DNA of 64,000 nt from Costus lasius (lineage: Eukaryota > Streptophyta > Magnoliopsida > Zingiberales > Costaceae): assembly GCA_027563935.2 (NCBI GenBank), contig CM050450.1, positions 31,297,439-31,361,438 of the forward strand, in the 5' to 3' direction. The translations under genes and the position numbers were made by a program. The notes beneath the pieces are model-generated. The model saw only the letters and a program-made list of their open reading frames with translations. It searched no databases and had not been told where the DNA came from. This document shows, piece by piece, positions 1 to 11,360 of the stretch; position 1 is the first letter of the stretch; each line of letters starts with the position of its first letter.

Positions 1-1637
1 GATTTGCACTGGAAACAGCTGCAAAGATACTAAACCGAGTGCCATCCAAGGCCGTTTCAAAGACACCATATGAGTTATGGTATGGGAAACAGCCGAGCTT
101 GACATTTATCAAAATCTGGGGTTACGAGGCTTATGTCAAAAAGCTCGCCTCAGGGAAACTAGAGAGCAGATCTGATAAATGCATATTTGTCAGATACCCT
201 AAAGAAACTAAGGGTTATTATTTCTATAATCCCAAGGAGAATAAAGTATTTATTGCTCGAACGGCTATTTTTCTTGAGAAGGAGTTTCTTCTGCAAGAGG
301 CCAGTGGGAGAGAAATAAAACTGGATGAAATTCCAGAAGAGGGACAAAGTAGTCAAGCACAGTTGGATAAGCCTGAGACAATAGATCAGGTTAATGTTCA
401 ACCTGAGGCTCAGACATCACGGGAACTGCGTAGATCGGGAAGGATTCGTCGTCAGCCTGAGCGCTATGATGGAGTCTACATCATTAATGATGAACCCCTC
501 ACCTATGCGGATGCGGTCAGTGGACCGGAGTCAACAAAATGGATTGAAGCTATGCGAGCCGAGATGGACTCCATGTCAGATAACCAAGTCTGGGATTTGG
601 TTGATCCGCCTCCGGGAGTAATCCCTGTAGGCTGTAAGTGGATCTTCAAAAAGAAGAAAGACATGGATGGTAAAGTAGTTACCTATAAGGGTAGACTAGT
701 TGCGAAAGGTTTCAAACAAATCTACGGGATAGATTATGATGAAACTTTCTCTCCTGTAGCCATGTTCAAGTCCATTCGAATTATTCTCGCGATAGCAGCA
801 TATTTTGATTATGAGATCTGGCAAATGGATGTGAAAACCGCTTTCCTTAACGGAAAACTGGAAGAGGATGTGTATATGACACAACCTGAAGGTTTCATCA
901 ACCCGTCAGAAGGTCATAAAATATGCAAATTAAAGAAGTCCATTTATGGACTAAAACAAGCATCGAGAAGCTAGAATATTCATTTTGATGAATCAGTTTC
1001 TGAATTTGGTTTCATCAAAAATGAAGATGACCCGTGTGTATATAAAAGGTTTAGTGGGAGCGTGATTACTTTCCTAATCCTCTACGTCAATGATATTTTA
1101 ATCATTGGAAACAATATTCCTGAACTGCATGCAGTCAAGGCATGGTTAAGAAAAAGTTTCCAAATGAAAGATTTGGGAGAAGCAGCCTATATACTAGGCG
1201 TGGAGATCTATAGAGATAGATCTAATAGGCTTATCGGGCTATGCCAGCGTACTTACATCGATAAGGTCCTGGAAAGATTCCATTTAGAAAATTCTAAAAA
1301 AGGTTGTCTTCCAGTCAGACATGGTCTGAATCTTTCAAAGAGCCAGTGTCCTCAAACACAGTCTGAGAAAGATGAGATGGACAATATGCCTTATGCTTCG
1401 GCTATTGGGTCCATCATGTATGCGATGTTGTGTACTCGCCCAGACGTCGCTTACGGGTTAAGCGTGACCAGTCGGTTCCAAGGTACTCCAGGGAAGGCAC
1501 ACTGGATTGCAATCAAGAACATTTTGAAATATCTTCGCAGAACCAAAAATATGTTCTTGATTTATGGAGGTCAGGAAGAGCTCAGTATCGAAGGATATAC
1601 TGATGCTTCGTTCCAGTCTGACCAAGATGATTTCTGT
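1..1637 (+). pseudogene. Ty1/copia gag-pol fragment (integrase C-terminus, RT, start of RNase H)
   Basis: This is the 3' two thirds of a copia polyprotein, cut by the window edge on the left. From the first bases it aligns with copia-2 from about residue 605. It keeps the integrase C-terminal region, the RT block with [11 protein letters not shown], and the start of the RNase H domain (GYTDASFQSDQDDF). Codon 972-974 is TAG where copia-1 to copia-4 have TGG (Trp), which splits the frame into 39-974 and 1062-1655. The RT active-site motif reads YVND instead of YVDD, so the catalytic site is also damaged. Homology stops abruptly at about 1637 inside RNase H and no 3' LTR follows. The copy is related to the other four but visibly more diverged, so it is an older relative and a dead relic. 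Annotation as copia is secure; the original element boundaries are unknown. Confidence 0.93.
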
Positions 1638-2510
1638 AAGATCCAAGGATCTTAAGTCCTGGTAAGCATTATTTGGATTTAAATAAAATCCTTAACTGTG
1701 ATATTTTATTATGATTTAAATAAAATTATTGGATGCTAATTAACTGGCTTATTGATTGTTAATTTGTAATTATTTGATTTGAGTTTATTTGGTTGTTAAT
1801 TTATTGTAAATTAATTAGAGATTATTTATTTGATTATTGGCTGTTAATTTATGATGAATTATTATTGGTTGTTCATAATAAATTAATTAGGAGTTATGGG
1901 TTGTAAATTGTAAGTTAATTAATTACAGTTTGTTGGTTAATTAATTAGACCTTATTGGTTAATTAATTAGACCTTATTGGTTAATTAATTAGACCTTATT
2001 GGTTAATTAAATCCTTATTGGATATTAATTAAATCCTTATTGGATTTCGGTTAAGTGATTGGTTATTTGTAAGTTAATTAAATTAATTGGTTAACTATGG
2101 GTTATTGGGTTTGAAAATTCGAAATTATGAATTATATGGGTTAAACCCTATTGGAATTAATTGGTTAATGGGTTTAAAATTTAAAAACCCAAAGTTTAAG
2201 TGGTAATATCGACTAGGGTGAGATTATTGGCGATTTTTGGGAGTCTTGAGAAAAATTAGGGTGGCGGCTTGAAGAAGTGGCGATTATTGAAGAGTTTTGA
2301 GGCGATTTTTCTCCATCTTCTTCCCTTGGCGAATTTCCCTTGAGGTGAAACTTTCTTGGCGATTTCTTGGAGATCCTTTGGGTGACTTCAAAGGCTTTGG
2401 ACGATTTTTGTTGGGGAGATTTTTAACCTAAGTTTCAAGGTGAGTGGGTTGTCTTAATTGATTCCTAACAATTGGGTTGTGTTATTGATGCATGAGATTG
2501 ATTAGAGATT
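1638..2510. other. AT-rich spacer with short tandem repeats, no gene
   Basis: From 1638 to about 2200 the sequence is strongly AT-rich and full of the words TTAATT and TTATTGG. It looks like a decayed low-complexity repeat. From about 2200 to 2450 it becomes mixed, with repeated GGCGATT(T) words and a good splice-donor-like CAAGGTGAGT near 2439. That pattern resembles the leader end of an LTR or a 5' exon edge, but no reading frame or second boundary supports a gene. I do not recognise it. Confidence 0.5.
1933..2045. repeat. 22-bp tandem repeat
   Basis: Three perfect copies of a 22-bp unit (1933-1954, 1955-1976, 1977-1998) begin TTGGTTAATTAATTAG and end ACCTTA. A fourth, altered copy is followed by two copies of a related AATTAAATCCTTATTGGAT unit up to about 2045. 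Simple replication slippage explains it. Confidence 0.9.
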
Positions 2511-3608
2511 TGGGCCTCATTGGATAATGAGCTAGCCCAAACATCATTGCATAGGTTGATTAAGCACTTGGATCCAATCCAATTCAACCCTAATCCAAAT
2601 GTGACCAACCATGGTCAAATACGGGTCAACCTGCCAAAAATGAAGTTTGGCTCCAATAACATTCTTCCATCTCATCAGGCCCATTGGCGCTGATGAAATC
2701 TCCCAATTAGATCCGAGTTATCCAATAACTCGATCATAAGGCCTCCTGATCAATACGAGAACTCAAGTATCAAGGTGTGCGACCCTGTAGGTTCCTCTGA
2801 CGCTGGCAGTAGTGACCAGAGGTCATCACAAGCAGTGAGTGGCACCTAGCAGTGCATCGCTGCTACCCAGGTCGTTGGAATGGATATCGACATCGACATC
2901 CCCATCATCGCAACTAGGTATAGATACATTACAGTCTCTTTGCCGTACTGATATCCGATTGGACAAGTGTGTCACCACTTGTTTTCATCCAATCTCATGG
3001 CTATGACTAACACAGGTTGTCACCTGGGTATGGCCATACACTCTCAGTCATAGAACCATAAAGGAGCTCCATGGATATCATACTTCCCTTGGGAAGGGGC
3101 AAATCCTATGTCTGTCCATTGATCTTCTCATATGGGTCGTGACATGCTCAATAACAACTGTTATGACCTCCCAGCTACGGCAAGGTGTTAGGTTGTATCA
3201 AAGCAAGTCCCTAACCATATAGAATGATCAATGACCTCAAGTCAAGGGATCAATGCATCTCCTGTCACTTATGAGGATAACTCATGACACCAAGTCATAG
3301 CCTCATAGCAGGTCTATCCAGTATATCCCCAATGTATACTCATGTGTCTGCATTAGTACCACGTGCCTAACCAGCCCACATACCAGTCTCACAAGTACCA
3401 TAGCTGTCCCATATCCACTAAGGTACATCGACTAGGGATTATAATTCGAGCACAGATCCAATCTGTCTCCAGGGACATTATCATGTAAGTACACAATCGC
3501 AGGTGTAGTCAAACAATGATAACGACAATGCCAGAATGATATATAAATATCAGTGTCAAGTAGTACATAAGTTGACCAAAACTAGGTCTTAGGGCATATA
3601 CACCAACA
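2511..3608 (-). repeat. Partial family-2 copia LTR, inverted
   Basis: On the minus strand this begins TGTTGGTGTATATGCCCTA at 3608. It follows the full LTR at 4271-6197 for about 1.1 kb and then stops near 2511, so the LTR 3' third is missing. Shared landmarks include the inverted form of the TATGGCCATACCCAG block near 3030 and AGGGTCGCACA near 2780. It lies back to back with an RT/RNase H fragment that belongs to the same family but reads in the opposite direction. It is therefore either a truncated insertion or one side of an inversion. No target duplication could be paired because the far end is lost. Confidence 0.88.
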
Positions 3609-4249
3609 ATGTTGTGTACTAGACCAGATGTGGCATATGCTGTAAGCATAACCAGCCGATACCAATCTAATCTAGATATGCAGCACTAGGTGGCTGTAAA
3701 GAACATCCTAAAGTATTTGAGAAGAACTAAGGATTTGTTCTTGGTCTATGGGGACAGGAAGAGCTCAGTATGCAAGGCTATACTGATGCATCGTTCCAGT
3801 CTGACCCTGACGACTTTAGATCGCAGGCCGGCTATGTGTTCAAGATAAATGGAGGTGCTGTATGCTGGAAAAGCTTCAAGTAATCCACCATAGCAGATTC
3901 TACAACCAAGGCAAAGTATGTGGCCGCTTCTGAGGCAGCCAAGGAAGCCGTTAGGATAAGGAAGTTCTTATGTGATCTTCAGGTGGTCCCTAGTGCAATG
4001 GATCCTATTGAACTCTACTGTGACAACAATGGAGCAATTGCACAAGCAAAGGAACCACGGTCTCATCAAAGATCCAAACACATACTCAGAATATTTCACC
4101 AGATCAGAGAGATCATTGACAGAGGTGATGTCAAGATTAGCAGAGTTGACACAGAGAACAATCTGGCAGACCCGTTGACCAAGGCTTTGGCGCAGCAGAA
4201 GCATGATGGTCACTCTAGAGATATGGGGTTGAGATTTCTCAACTTCTAG
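3609..4249 (+). pseudogene. Family-2 copia RT/RNase H C-terminal fragment
   Basis: The fragment begins inside RT at CTRPDVAYA and runs through RNase H to the natural stop after GLRFLNF. The RNase H region shows GYTDASFQSD, a CDNNGAIAQAKEPRS block and the terminal ADPLTKALAQQKH. It is disabled. TAG replaces Trp near 3690, one base is missing near 3752 (copia-2 has GGTGGTCAGGAA where this copy has GGGGACAGGAA), and TAA replaces Gln near 3882. Only 3920-4249 is still open. The polypurine tract and an LTR follow directly, so this is the 3' end of an element whose 5' part is missing. It is clearly more diverged from copia-1 to copia-4 than they are from each other. Confidence 0.92.
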
Positions 4250-4258
4250 GTCTTAGTG

Positions 4259-4269
4259 CAAGTGGGAGA
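4259..4269 (+). other. Polypurine tract, family-2 copia
   Basis: AAGTGGGAGA followed by one T directly precedes the LTR start TGTTGGTG at 4271. The same tract sits before the 3' LTR of copia-1 to copia-4. It primes plus-strand DNA synthesis during reverse transcription. Confidence 0.85.
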
Positions 4270-4270
4270 T

Positions 4271-6197
4271 TGTTGGTGTATATGCCCTAGGACCTAGTTT
4301 TGGTCCACTTATGTACTACTTGACTTTGATATTTATATCATTCTGGCATTGTCGTTATCTATGTTTGTTTACATCTGCGCATATGTACTAACATGATAAT
4401 GTCCCTGGAGACAGATTGGATCTGTGCTCGAACTATAATCCCCGGTCGATGTACCTTAGTGGATATGGGATAGCTATGATACTTGTGAGACTGGTATGTG
4501 GGCTGGTTAGGACGCAGACATATGGGTATATCATTGGAGGATATACTGGATAGACCCGCTATGAGGCTATGACTTGGTGTCATGAGTTATCCTCACAAGT
4601 GACAGGAGATGCATTGATCCCTTGACTTGAGGTCATTGATCATTCTATATGGTTAGGGACTTGCTTTGATATAACCTAACACCTCGCCGTAGTTGGGAGG
4701 TCATAACGGTTGTCATTGAGCATGTCACGACCCATATAAGAAGGTTAATGGACAGACAAAGGATTTGCCCCTTCCTTAGGGAAGTATGATATCCATGGAG
4801 CTCCTCTATGGTTCTATGACTGAGAGTGTATGGCCATACCCAGGTGAGAACTTGTTTTAGTCATAGCCATGTGATTGGGTGAAAACAAGTGGTGACACAC
4901 TTGTCCAATCGGATATCAGTTCGGCAAAGAGACTGTAATGCATCTGTACCTAGTTGCGATGATGGGGATGTCGATGTCGATATCCATTCCAATGACCTAG
5001 GTAGTAGCGATGCACTGCTAGGTGCCACTCACTGCTTGTGGTGACCTATGGTCAGCACTGCCAGCGTCAGAGGAACCTACAGGGTCGCACACCTTGATAC
5101 TTTAGTTCTCGTATTGATCGGGAAGCCTTATGATCGAGTTATTGGATAACTCGGATCTAATTGGGAGATTTCATCAGCGCCAATGGGCCTAATGAGATGG
5201 AAGAATGTTATTGGAGCCAAACTTCATTTTTGGCAGGTTGACCCGTATTTGACCATGGTCGGTCACATTTGGATTAGGGTTGCATTGGATTGGATCCAAA
5301 TGCTTAATCAACCCATGTGATAAAGTTTGGGCTAGCTCATTATCCAATGAGGCCCAATAACAAGTTCTCATGAAGAGATGAGAGGCTAAAAGGGTATAAT
5401 GGGGAGAAACATGAACCATTAAGCGCCTAGGGGCATAATGGGGTCATGTTGGCGCCTTTGCTTCATTATGGAAGTAAAGGGCGCCTCCCCTCTCTTCCTT
5501 GGATAGAATGCATGCCTCTATGGCATGTCTTGGGCTGATATGGTTCTTGGGCAATTATGGATAGGTTGAATGAATTTTATGGTAAAGTCTTGGAGACTTT
5601 CCTTGCATCAAACCTCCTCATCCTAGCCCTACACTTGTCATGATCCTAGCCCTTGCCCTAACCGCCTCTTGCCCTATATATGTGACCCTAGCCGCCCCCT
5701 CTTGAAGTGTTCTTCCTTGGAGGCGTGAACACATCAAGAGGGCGAGACTAAGGGGCATTGGCGCAACCATCTTCTTCCATCAAACCCTAGCCGCAAGCTT
5801 CTTCCTTTCTTCCTTCTTTGGCGCAAGAGAAGTAAAGGCTTGGCGACATTCTCCTTTCTCCTCTCTTCTTCATCAATTGGCACTTCTACCTTGGAGGTGG
5901 CGCAAGCATTCAAGAAGATAACTAAGGCTTGGATCTTCTTCCCGAGGCTAGCACCGGGCGTGGAAGAAGAGGACTCGAGGCATCTGTGTGTGTGAAACTG
6001 CAGAGGATGCACGCTTGGGTGCCTATCACAACATCGACCTCATCTTGCTCTAAGGTATTTCCTAACTCATCGTGTCGACTCTCTTGCTTGCGATCTTCAC
6101 TGGGTTTTTGGGACCGCCTGTTTCGGGGACATTCTTCCGCTGTGCAATGTATGTATGTATGTCTATGACTCTGAAATGTCCCCGGGGTTTCCCAACA
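4271..6197 (+). repeat. Family-2 copia 3' LTR, full length (about 1.93 kb)
   Basis: It begins TGTTGGTGTATATGCCC right after a polypurine tract and ends CCCCGGGGTTTCCCAACA, giving TGTTGG...CCAACA ends. The same right end recurs at 38971, where a primer-binding site follows, which proves the boundary. Inside are a TATA-like TTATATC about 65 bp from the start, the palindromic TATGGCCATACC block at 4830, the GGGTCGCACA block at 5083, and a pyrimidine-rich 3' half. Close to the right end is a donor-like CTAAGGTATTT. An (ATGT)n microsatellite lies at about 6147-6162. Confidence 0.9.
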
Positions 6198-7363
6198 GTG
6201 ATTGGATTTTTAAAGGCAACAACTTTACATGACTGCACACTTGCTAGACTCGCATGACTCAACGAGACAAAATAATTGGACATTATATCTTACATCTAGA
6301 AGAAGAAAGGCGCCACGGTGAACTTCATGAAAAGATGTTGAGATTTGGGGAGATGGTGACGATGATAAAGACGACCCTAGGAGGAAGATACTAAAATGAA
6401 CTCTAATGATGAGGACTTTTGCTGATGCATTGTGAAGATATTTAGATGAAAATTTTTGCACACTAATGCTTTTACTAGATTTAATATAAGAGCTTTGAAA
6501 GATATTGTATTACTTATAATGACATGCTCTTTTTGTGATGAATTAATGATTTTGTGATTCACTGAGATACTTTCTATAATAATGCTATGATCCTGCGATA
6601 GCCATGAATAAACATTGAGATTGATTCCATGCATGGTATAAAGTTGTTATGAAATGTTGAAGGCAACACCTAGTTATGATATCTTTTATGATCATGTCCA
6701 ATTGTTCTAAGCTTTTGAAATCTTTTGATTGGAATGTTTCAGAATGTTGAATTGATGGGTCACACATATATACTTGAGTAAGGATGGCTTACTAGTAGCA
6801 TACATATGTTTTTCTGTTAAAACATATAGACTTATTTATCTATTTGATAATGCCATATTATCTTTTTGGTGATGATCACAAGTGTTATATAAAAAAAAGA
6901 AAAAATAATAAAAAAAAAATCATCTACATGGCACTACAAAAAAATGGCAGTGGTAATGAAGACATGAGTTGAAGTGAAAAGATCACCAATAGTTTTGGGA
7001 GCTTGTCTAGCTACTCAAATAAAATGAGAGGTGATAAACTTTGTCCTACAATAATACATTTGTGTCTGACCCCAACATTTGATTTTGGATGAATTGAATT
7101 AGTTAGTACAATTTGTATGCTAAATTGAGTTCTTTGTATGCCCTTAATTGAATGCCTTGACTTTTAAAGATTGTGGGACCTATTTGATTCAGTTATTGTT
7201 AATAGACTCATCATCTAATTTTTCAAACTAGATCATGGTTTGCTCATGGAAATATCTAACTTGGTTGCATGCTTTCAACTTGAATAACTTCTTCCATACC
7301 TGATATGTGTCTCATCTTATTATATTGATTGAGGACAAGCAAAGATTTAAGTCCGGGAGATTT
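6198..7363 (+). mobile_element. 3' internal remnant of a Tat/Athila-like gypsy element
   Basis: No coding sequence survives. The diagnostic part is at the end: GAGGACAAGCAAAGATTTAA, then a purine-rich GTCCGGGAGA, then TGATGCATTT at 7364. In Tat and Athila elements the pattern GAGGACAAGCA...TTTAAGTxxGGGGGA typically abuts the 3' LTR. The A-rich tract at about 6888-6925 also fits the untranslated 3' region of that lineage. The left boundary against the family-2 LTR at 6197 is abrupt, so the family-2 copy is likely to have inserted here. Confidence 0.65.
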
Positions 7364-7792
7364 TGATGCATTTTATTTTGGTAATGTTTTCTGATATTAT
7401 TTTATCTCAAATCAAGGCATATTCTGGTGCTTTTATGTAATATTCAAGCTTATGTACATGTTTTGTTCGGAATTTTCACTTTTTATTGTCTTTTTGCAAT
7501 TTCAAGTAAAATCACTCATTTCTAGAATCTTTTTGAAGATTTCAATATCATAGAGTGATTTCTAGTGATGAGACAAGGCTTCACAACAAATTAGGGATCA
7601 AACAAAGCTTTCCTTGAAAATCACAGCCAAGCTATGATTACAATAGTTGGTCGTGATTTCATCGTGACATCTTCAAAAAGTGAATAGTACACTTCACGGG
7701 TGGCCAGTGATTCTTTTCTTTCGCTTCCTACAATGAACAGTACAAATCACGGCTCGGCTGTGATTAAAATCTTCGATCGTGATCGCTACTGC
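7364..7792 (+). repeat. Tat/Athila-like gypsy LTR, left part
   Basis: The LTR begins TGATGCATTTTATTTTGG after the polypurine tract. It is cut at 7792 by copia-1 and resumes at 16961. The ACTGC at 7788-7792 is duplicated at 16956-16960, so the two parts were contiguous. The combined LTR is about 1.37 kb. Confidence 0.7.
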
Positions 7793-9486
7793 TGTTGGGG
7801 TATGCCCTTAAGGCTAATGTTTGAGGCCTTGGGATTGTATCAGTATCATGTAATAAACTCTTGTGTTTATAAAGGCATGGTTATTATTCAGGTTGTTACC
7901 TTGTCTGCTGTAATAAGAGTACTACTGAATAATGTCTCAAAGCTGTTCAGCTGGGCTGACATGCAGTAATGTCCTTAGTCGAGATATCTTGGTGAACATG
8001 AGACAGCCTTGATATGATGGAGACTAATATGTATTCTAATCTTATAGGATGCTTCGAGCATGGAATAAGATGTAGACTCATGGGTACATTGGATGTACTG
8101 GACAGACCCTACTAGGATATTCAATTGCTTGTCACAATGTGAATAATCCTTGTATGCTACAAGTGGCACATGTCCTTTGACTTGAGATCACTTGTGTTTC
8201 TAAATGATGAATGTCATTGTTTTGAGGTAGTTCAATATCATTTGAAATATAATGGTTATAGACTATCTTGGATAATGATCATGAGTCAGGTTAGGACACT
8301 AGTGATAGATAAAGGATTGCCGTCTCCTTGTTTAAGGAGTGTGATGTTCTAAGGCCCCCCCCTATATGAGATGATTGAGAAAGTGTATGGCCATACCCAG
8401 ATGACTATGTTCATCTGATCTAATCATGCTCATCGTATTGGAGTTACAGGCTTGACATGCTTGTCCAATAAGAACATCCAGTGGCAAAGGAAACATGTAT
8501 GCCTCGTGAAATGGATTCACACTTGTGCTATGATTTGGGTGTAGTCTTGGAAGACTCTTTCCTTTCTATCGGGAGACAGTGATGTGTTGCTAGATACCCC
8601 TCACTGATTGTGATAACGTGAGTTAACGTTACCGACATTTAAAGGAAACCCTCAGGGTCGCACAATTTGGTGATATGGCTTACTTGATTCAGATCGTGTG
8701 GACTGGATTGTTTTGATTCAGTTTAAGGGAGTTTAAACTCTGATTGTAAGTGAGATCTGGTCTAATCATGTTTGATTGATTAGGGCTTGAGATCGGTAAG
8801 CTTCGATCGAGAGTGTTGATGCTAGATCGGTGAGATCAAGAGCATCATGAGATGTGTGGTTAGATCTTGAACCTTCATGGTTCATATGAGATTTAGACCA
8901 TGGCTTGGCTTGGTTCAATTTGGTTCTTAAACCAAATGAGATTGGACCGAATTCAATTGAACCGGTTCACATATGTGAACGCATGGTTCGAATTGAATTG
9001 GCGTTTTGATTTGGTTCTCAAGACATAAGCGCATGTCTTGATGACTTTCCAAATTGGGAAGTCTTGTAACGCCATAACGCCCAAAACGCTTGTCTCTCTT
9101 GTCTTGTCGCGGTTTTGCTCTTTGGAGTAGAGTGTGGTTGACGAGAAAGAAGAGCTTTCGGCCAAGAAGGAGCGATCATCTCATCTCCTCAACACAAAGG
9201 ACATCTTGGCAATTGTTGCTAGCACAAGAGTTGCGCAAGGAGTAAGTCTCCATCCCTTGTGTGTGTCTTCTTTGGAGGAGAGCCTTTTCGCCCTCTTGCT
9301 TCCAAGGCGCGTTCCAAATCATGGCCATGGTGAGATCTTCTAGATCTTCTCTTGATCTTGATAAGCAAACTAAGTTGATCATATAGATATACTTCATGCG
9401 ATCTATTGAAACCCTAATTCCGCTCATGCTAGTTCTTAGATTATGCATGCTTAGGGTTTGCACTCCCCCTTGAAGGGGACCCAACA
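7793..9486 (+). repeat. Copia-1 5' LTR
   Basis: Length is 1694 bp, starting TGTTGGGGTATGCCCTTAAG and ending GAAGGGGACCCAACA. AATAAA and TATAAA motifs lie only about 60 and 76 bp from the left end (TATAAA at 7868-7873). An eight-C run lies near 8354. The hairpin GATAAC-GTGA-GTTATC of the sister LTRs is broken here by one change (GTTAAC). Confidence 0.97.
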
Positions 9487-9488
9487 AT

Positions 9489-9500
9489 TGGTATCAGAGC
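9489..9500 (+). other. Primer-binding site (initiator tRNA-Met), copia-1
   Basis: TGGTATCAGAGC starts two bases after the 5' LTR. It matches the complement of the 3' end of plant initiator tRNA-Met, the standard minus-strand primer of plant copia elements. Confidence 0.95.
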
Positions 9501-11360
9501 ATAGGGTTTTTCAGTATCATCTATATGATTGCTTTGCTGAGGTTGTGATCCATTCATGATGCCATATTGCGCTCACTTCATGCTTTGTTTTCTTGCGCTT
9601 ACATGATGTTGTGTGCACATAAGTTTGTTTGCGCTTGTATCATTGCTTGGAGAAGTTTGCGCTTATGCCTAGATCTTTGGTTTATCAACATGCAAAGAAT
9701 GACATGCTAGATATTTGATGTATCTTGTTTATCATAGTGGCGCATGTTACTTGTTTGCGCTTGTTGTAGTTGTTTTTCAAAGAAAAACCTTACATCTTGC
9801 GCGCCTATCACCATAGATCTAAGTGGCACCTGCTATAATCCCTTAGACGGGTTAGTAGGGTTGAAGGCATCCTCTAGGGAAGATCCAACTAGTCTGATCA
9901 GACCATCTGACAGCCTAGATGGGTTGACCTGATAGCACCTGTGCGCAAGCACGAGGTGGCTATAGGTTGACTGCATCAAGGGCGTGTAGCGAGGTCTGGT
10001 TGAGACGACTAATGAACACACATGAGTTAGGCCCGGGGTCACACCCGCTTGCCAAAACTCATGAGGGTTGTTCAGCCCTTGTAGCATGCATGGTTGACCA
10101 TTAGGTCAACTCGAGTCAGTTAGGACTTGGTGCATGCAAGGGCAGTGGATCTGACTAGCTGGATGAGTGGATCCCTGTTAATGGACCGTTGTAAGGTAGT
10201 AGGGCTCATAAGAAAATTAAAATTGATGCCAATGGGGTTTTCAAAATTTTATTTTCTTTGTAATGGATCACATGTTGTTTTTGATGCCATGATGCATGTT
10301 TATTTCATCTTATGTGGGATGCCCTTTTAATGTGTGCTGTGCTGGGGCCTGCGAGCCTGGTAAATTGTAAATAATTATTTTGTGATCTGCGAATCACAAT
10401 TTTAATTTATTTATTGTATATTTGACCTGCGAGCCAAGATAGTCTAGATAGATCAAAATGTATTTTGATTAGACAAGAGCACACATCGCAGAGGCGCATT
10501 CAACTGGTGGGTGCATCTGAGCTGAATTTGGCGCAAGGGCCCTGGGATGGACCTGATGAGATAAAAGACCCATGAAAAGAAAGTGAAGACTTAAGTAAAA
10601 TTAAGGTCTCACTTAGGCTATGGGCTTTTACCACATAAGATCAGCATGCTTTCTATTTATTGCTTTTATAATTAGAATTGCATGAGTTTATCTTCTGCTA
10701 TCACCATAGGACTTACATGATAGGTATGAAGATAAAAGACCGTTAAAATCCAAACGCTAACATATCAAGCTCGTAAGCCTTCTGACGCGAAACCTCACTG
10801 TTCTGACTATCGTTGGAGCCGTGTTGTACCCACTCAGTGGGCACGTCCATCTATCTTCAGACGGTGCTGGATTACACCTGCGTGTTACAGAGAAGGGATT
10901 TATCGCTTCTCGTTGCTCAGCATAGCACGTGGTGGTCCAGGGAGTAGGTCGGGTCAGCTTGACCATGTAGGCTGCATATGTGGCGCATATGGCAGCACAT
11001 GGAGGCAGCCATCTGTGGGGTCAGAGACTGTGTTGTACCAACTCAGTTGGCACAGTCTGCTGGATTGCCCAGATGAAGGGGAATCGCACGGGTTGGCGAT
11101 TGGCTGGGATAGCCTACCAGAGATTAGTGCTTGTACTCTCTGTGCATCTTATCTCGCCTGAGCGGGACGCGGAGACCAAGTATGAAATCTGGATCCCATC
11201 TCACTAAAAGAGTTCTACTCTTTCGGGCTGTTTTGCTGGATTTTTCAGCCAGATAAAATAGTGAGAAAAAGAATCTTTCTTAAGTCCTGGATTGATTCTA
11301 GACATTGATACTGACCTTGCTGTTCTTGCATTGTTGTAGATACCTCCAGCAACGAACACC
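9501..11360 (+). other. Copia-1 leader with two related hairpins
   Basis: This is an untranslated leader of about 1.86 kb between PBS and gag ATG. Two hairpins share one design. Hairpin 1 (10815-10848) has core CCCACTCAGTGGG. Hairpin 2 (11026-11057) has core CCAACTCAGTTGG inside a perfect outer stem GACTGTG/CACAGTC. Both carry the same unpaired TTGTA on the 5' side. Just before the ATG, a branch-like CTGAC and a pyrimidine-rich stretch lead to TTGTAG at about 11340, a convincing 3' splice site. A matching donor ATG|GTGAG lies near the LTR right end at about 9328. No conserved reading frame is visible in the leader. Confidence 0.7.

Noticed and set aside
2439..2450. CAAGGTGAGT as donor of a host gene exon at 2200-2450
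   Set aside because: No acceptor, coding frame or matching exon follows before the inverted LTR at 2511.
9176..9487. Minus-strand frame of 103 codons in the LTR of copia-1 and copia-2
   Set aside because: It ends at the LTR edge, has no counterpart in the copia-3/4 LTR, and overlaps the plus-strand frame that does show similarity.
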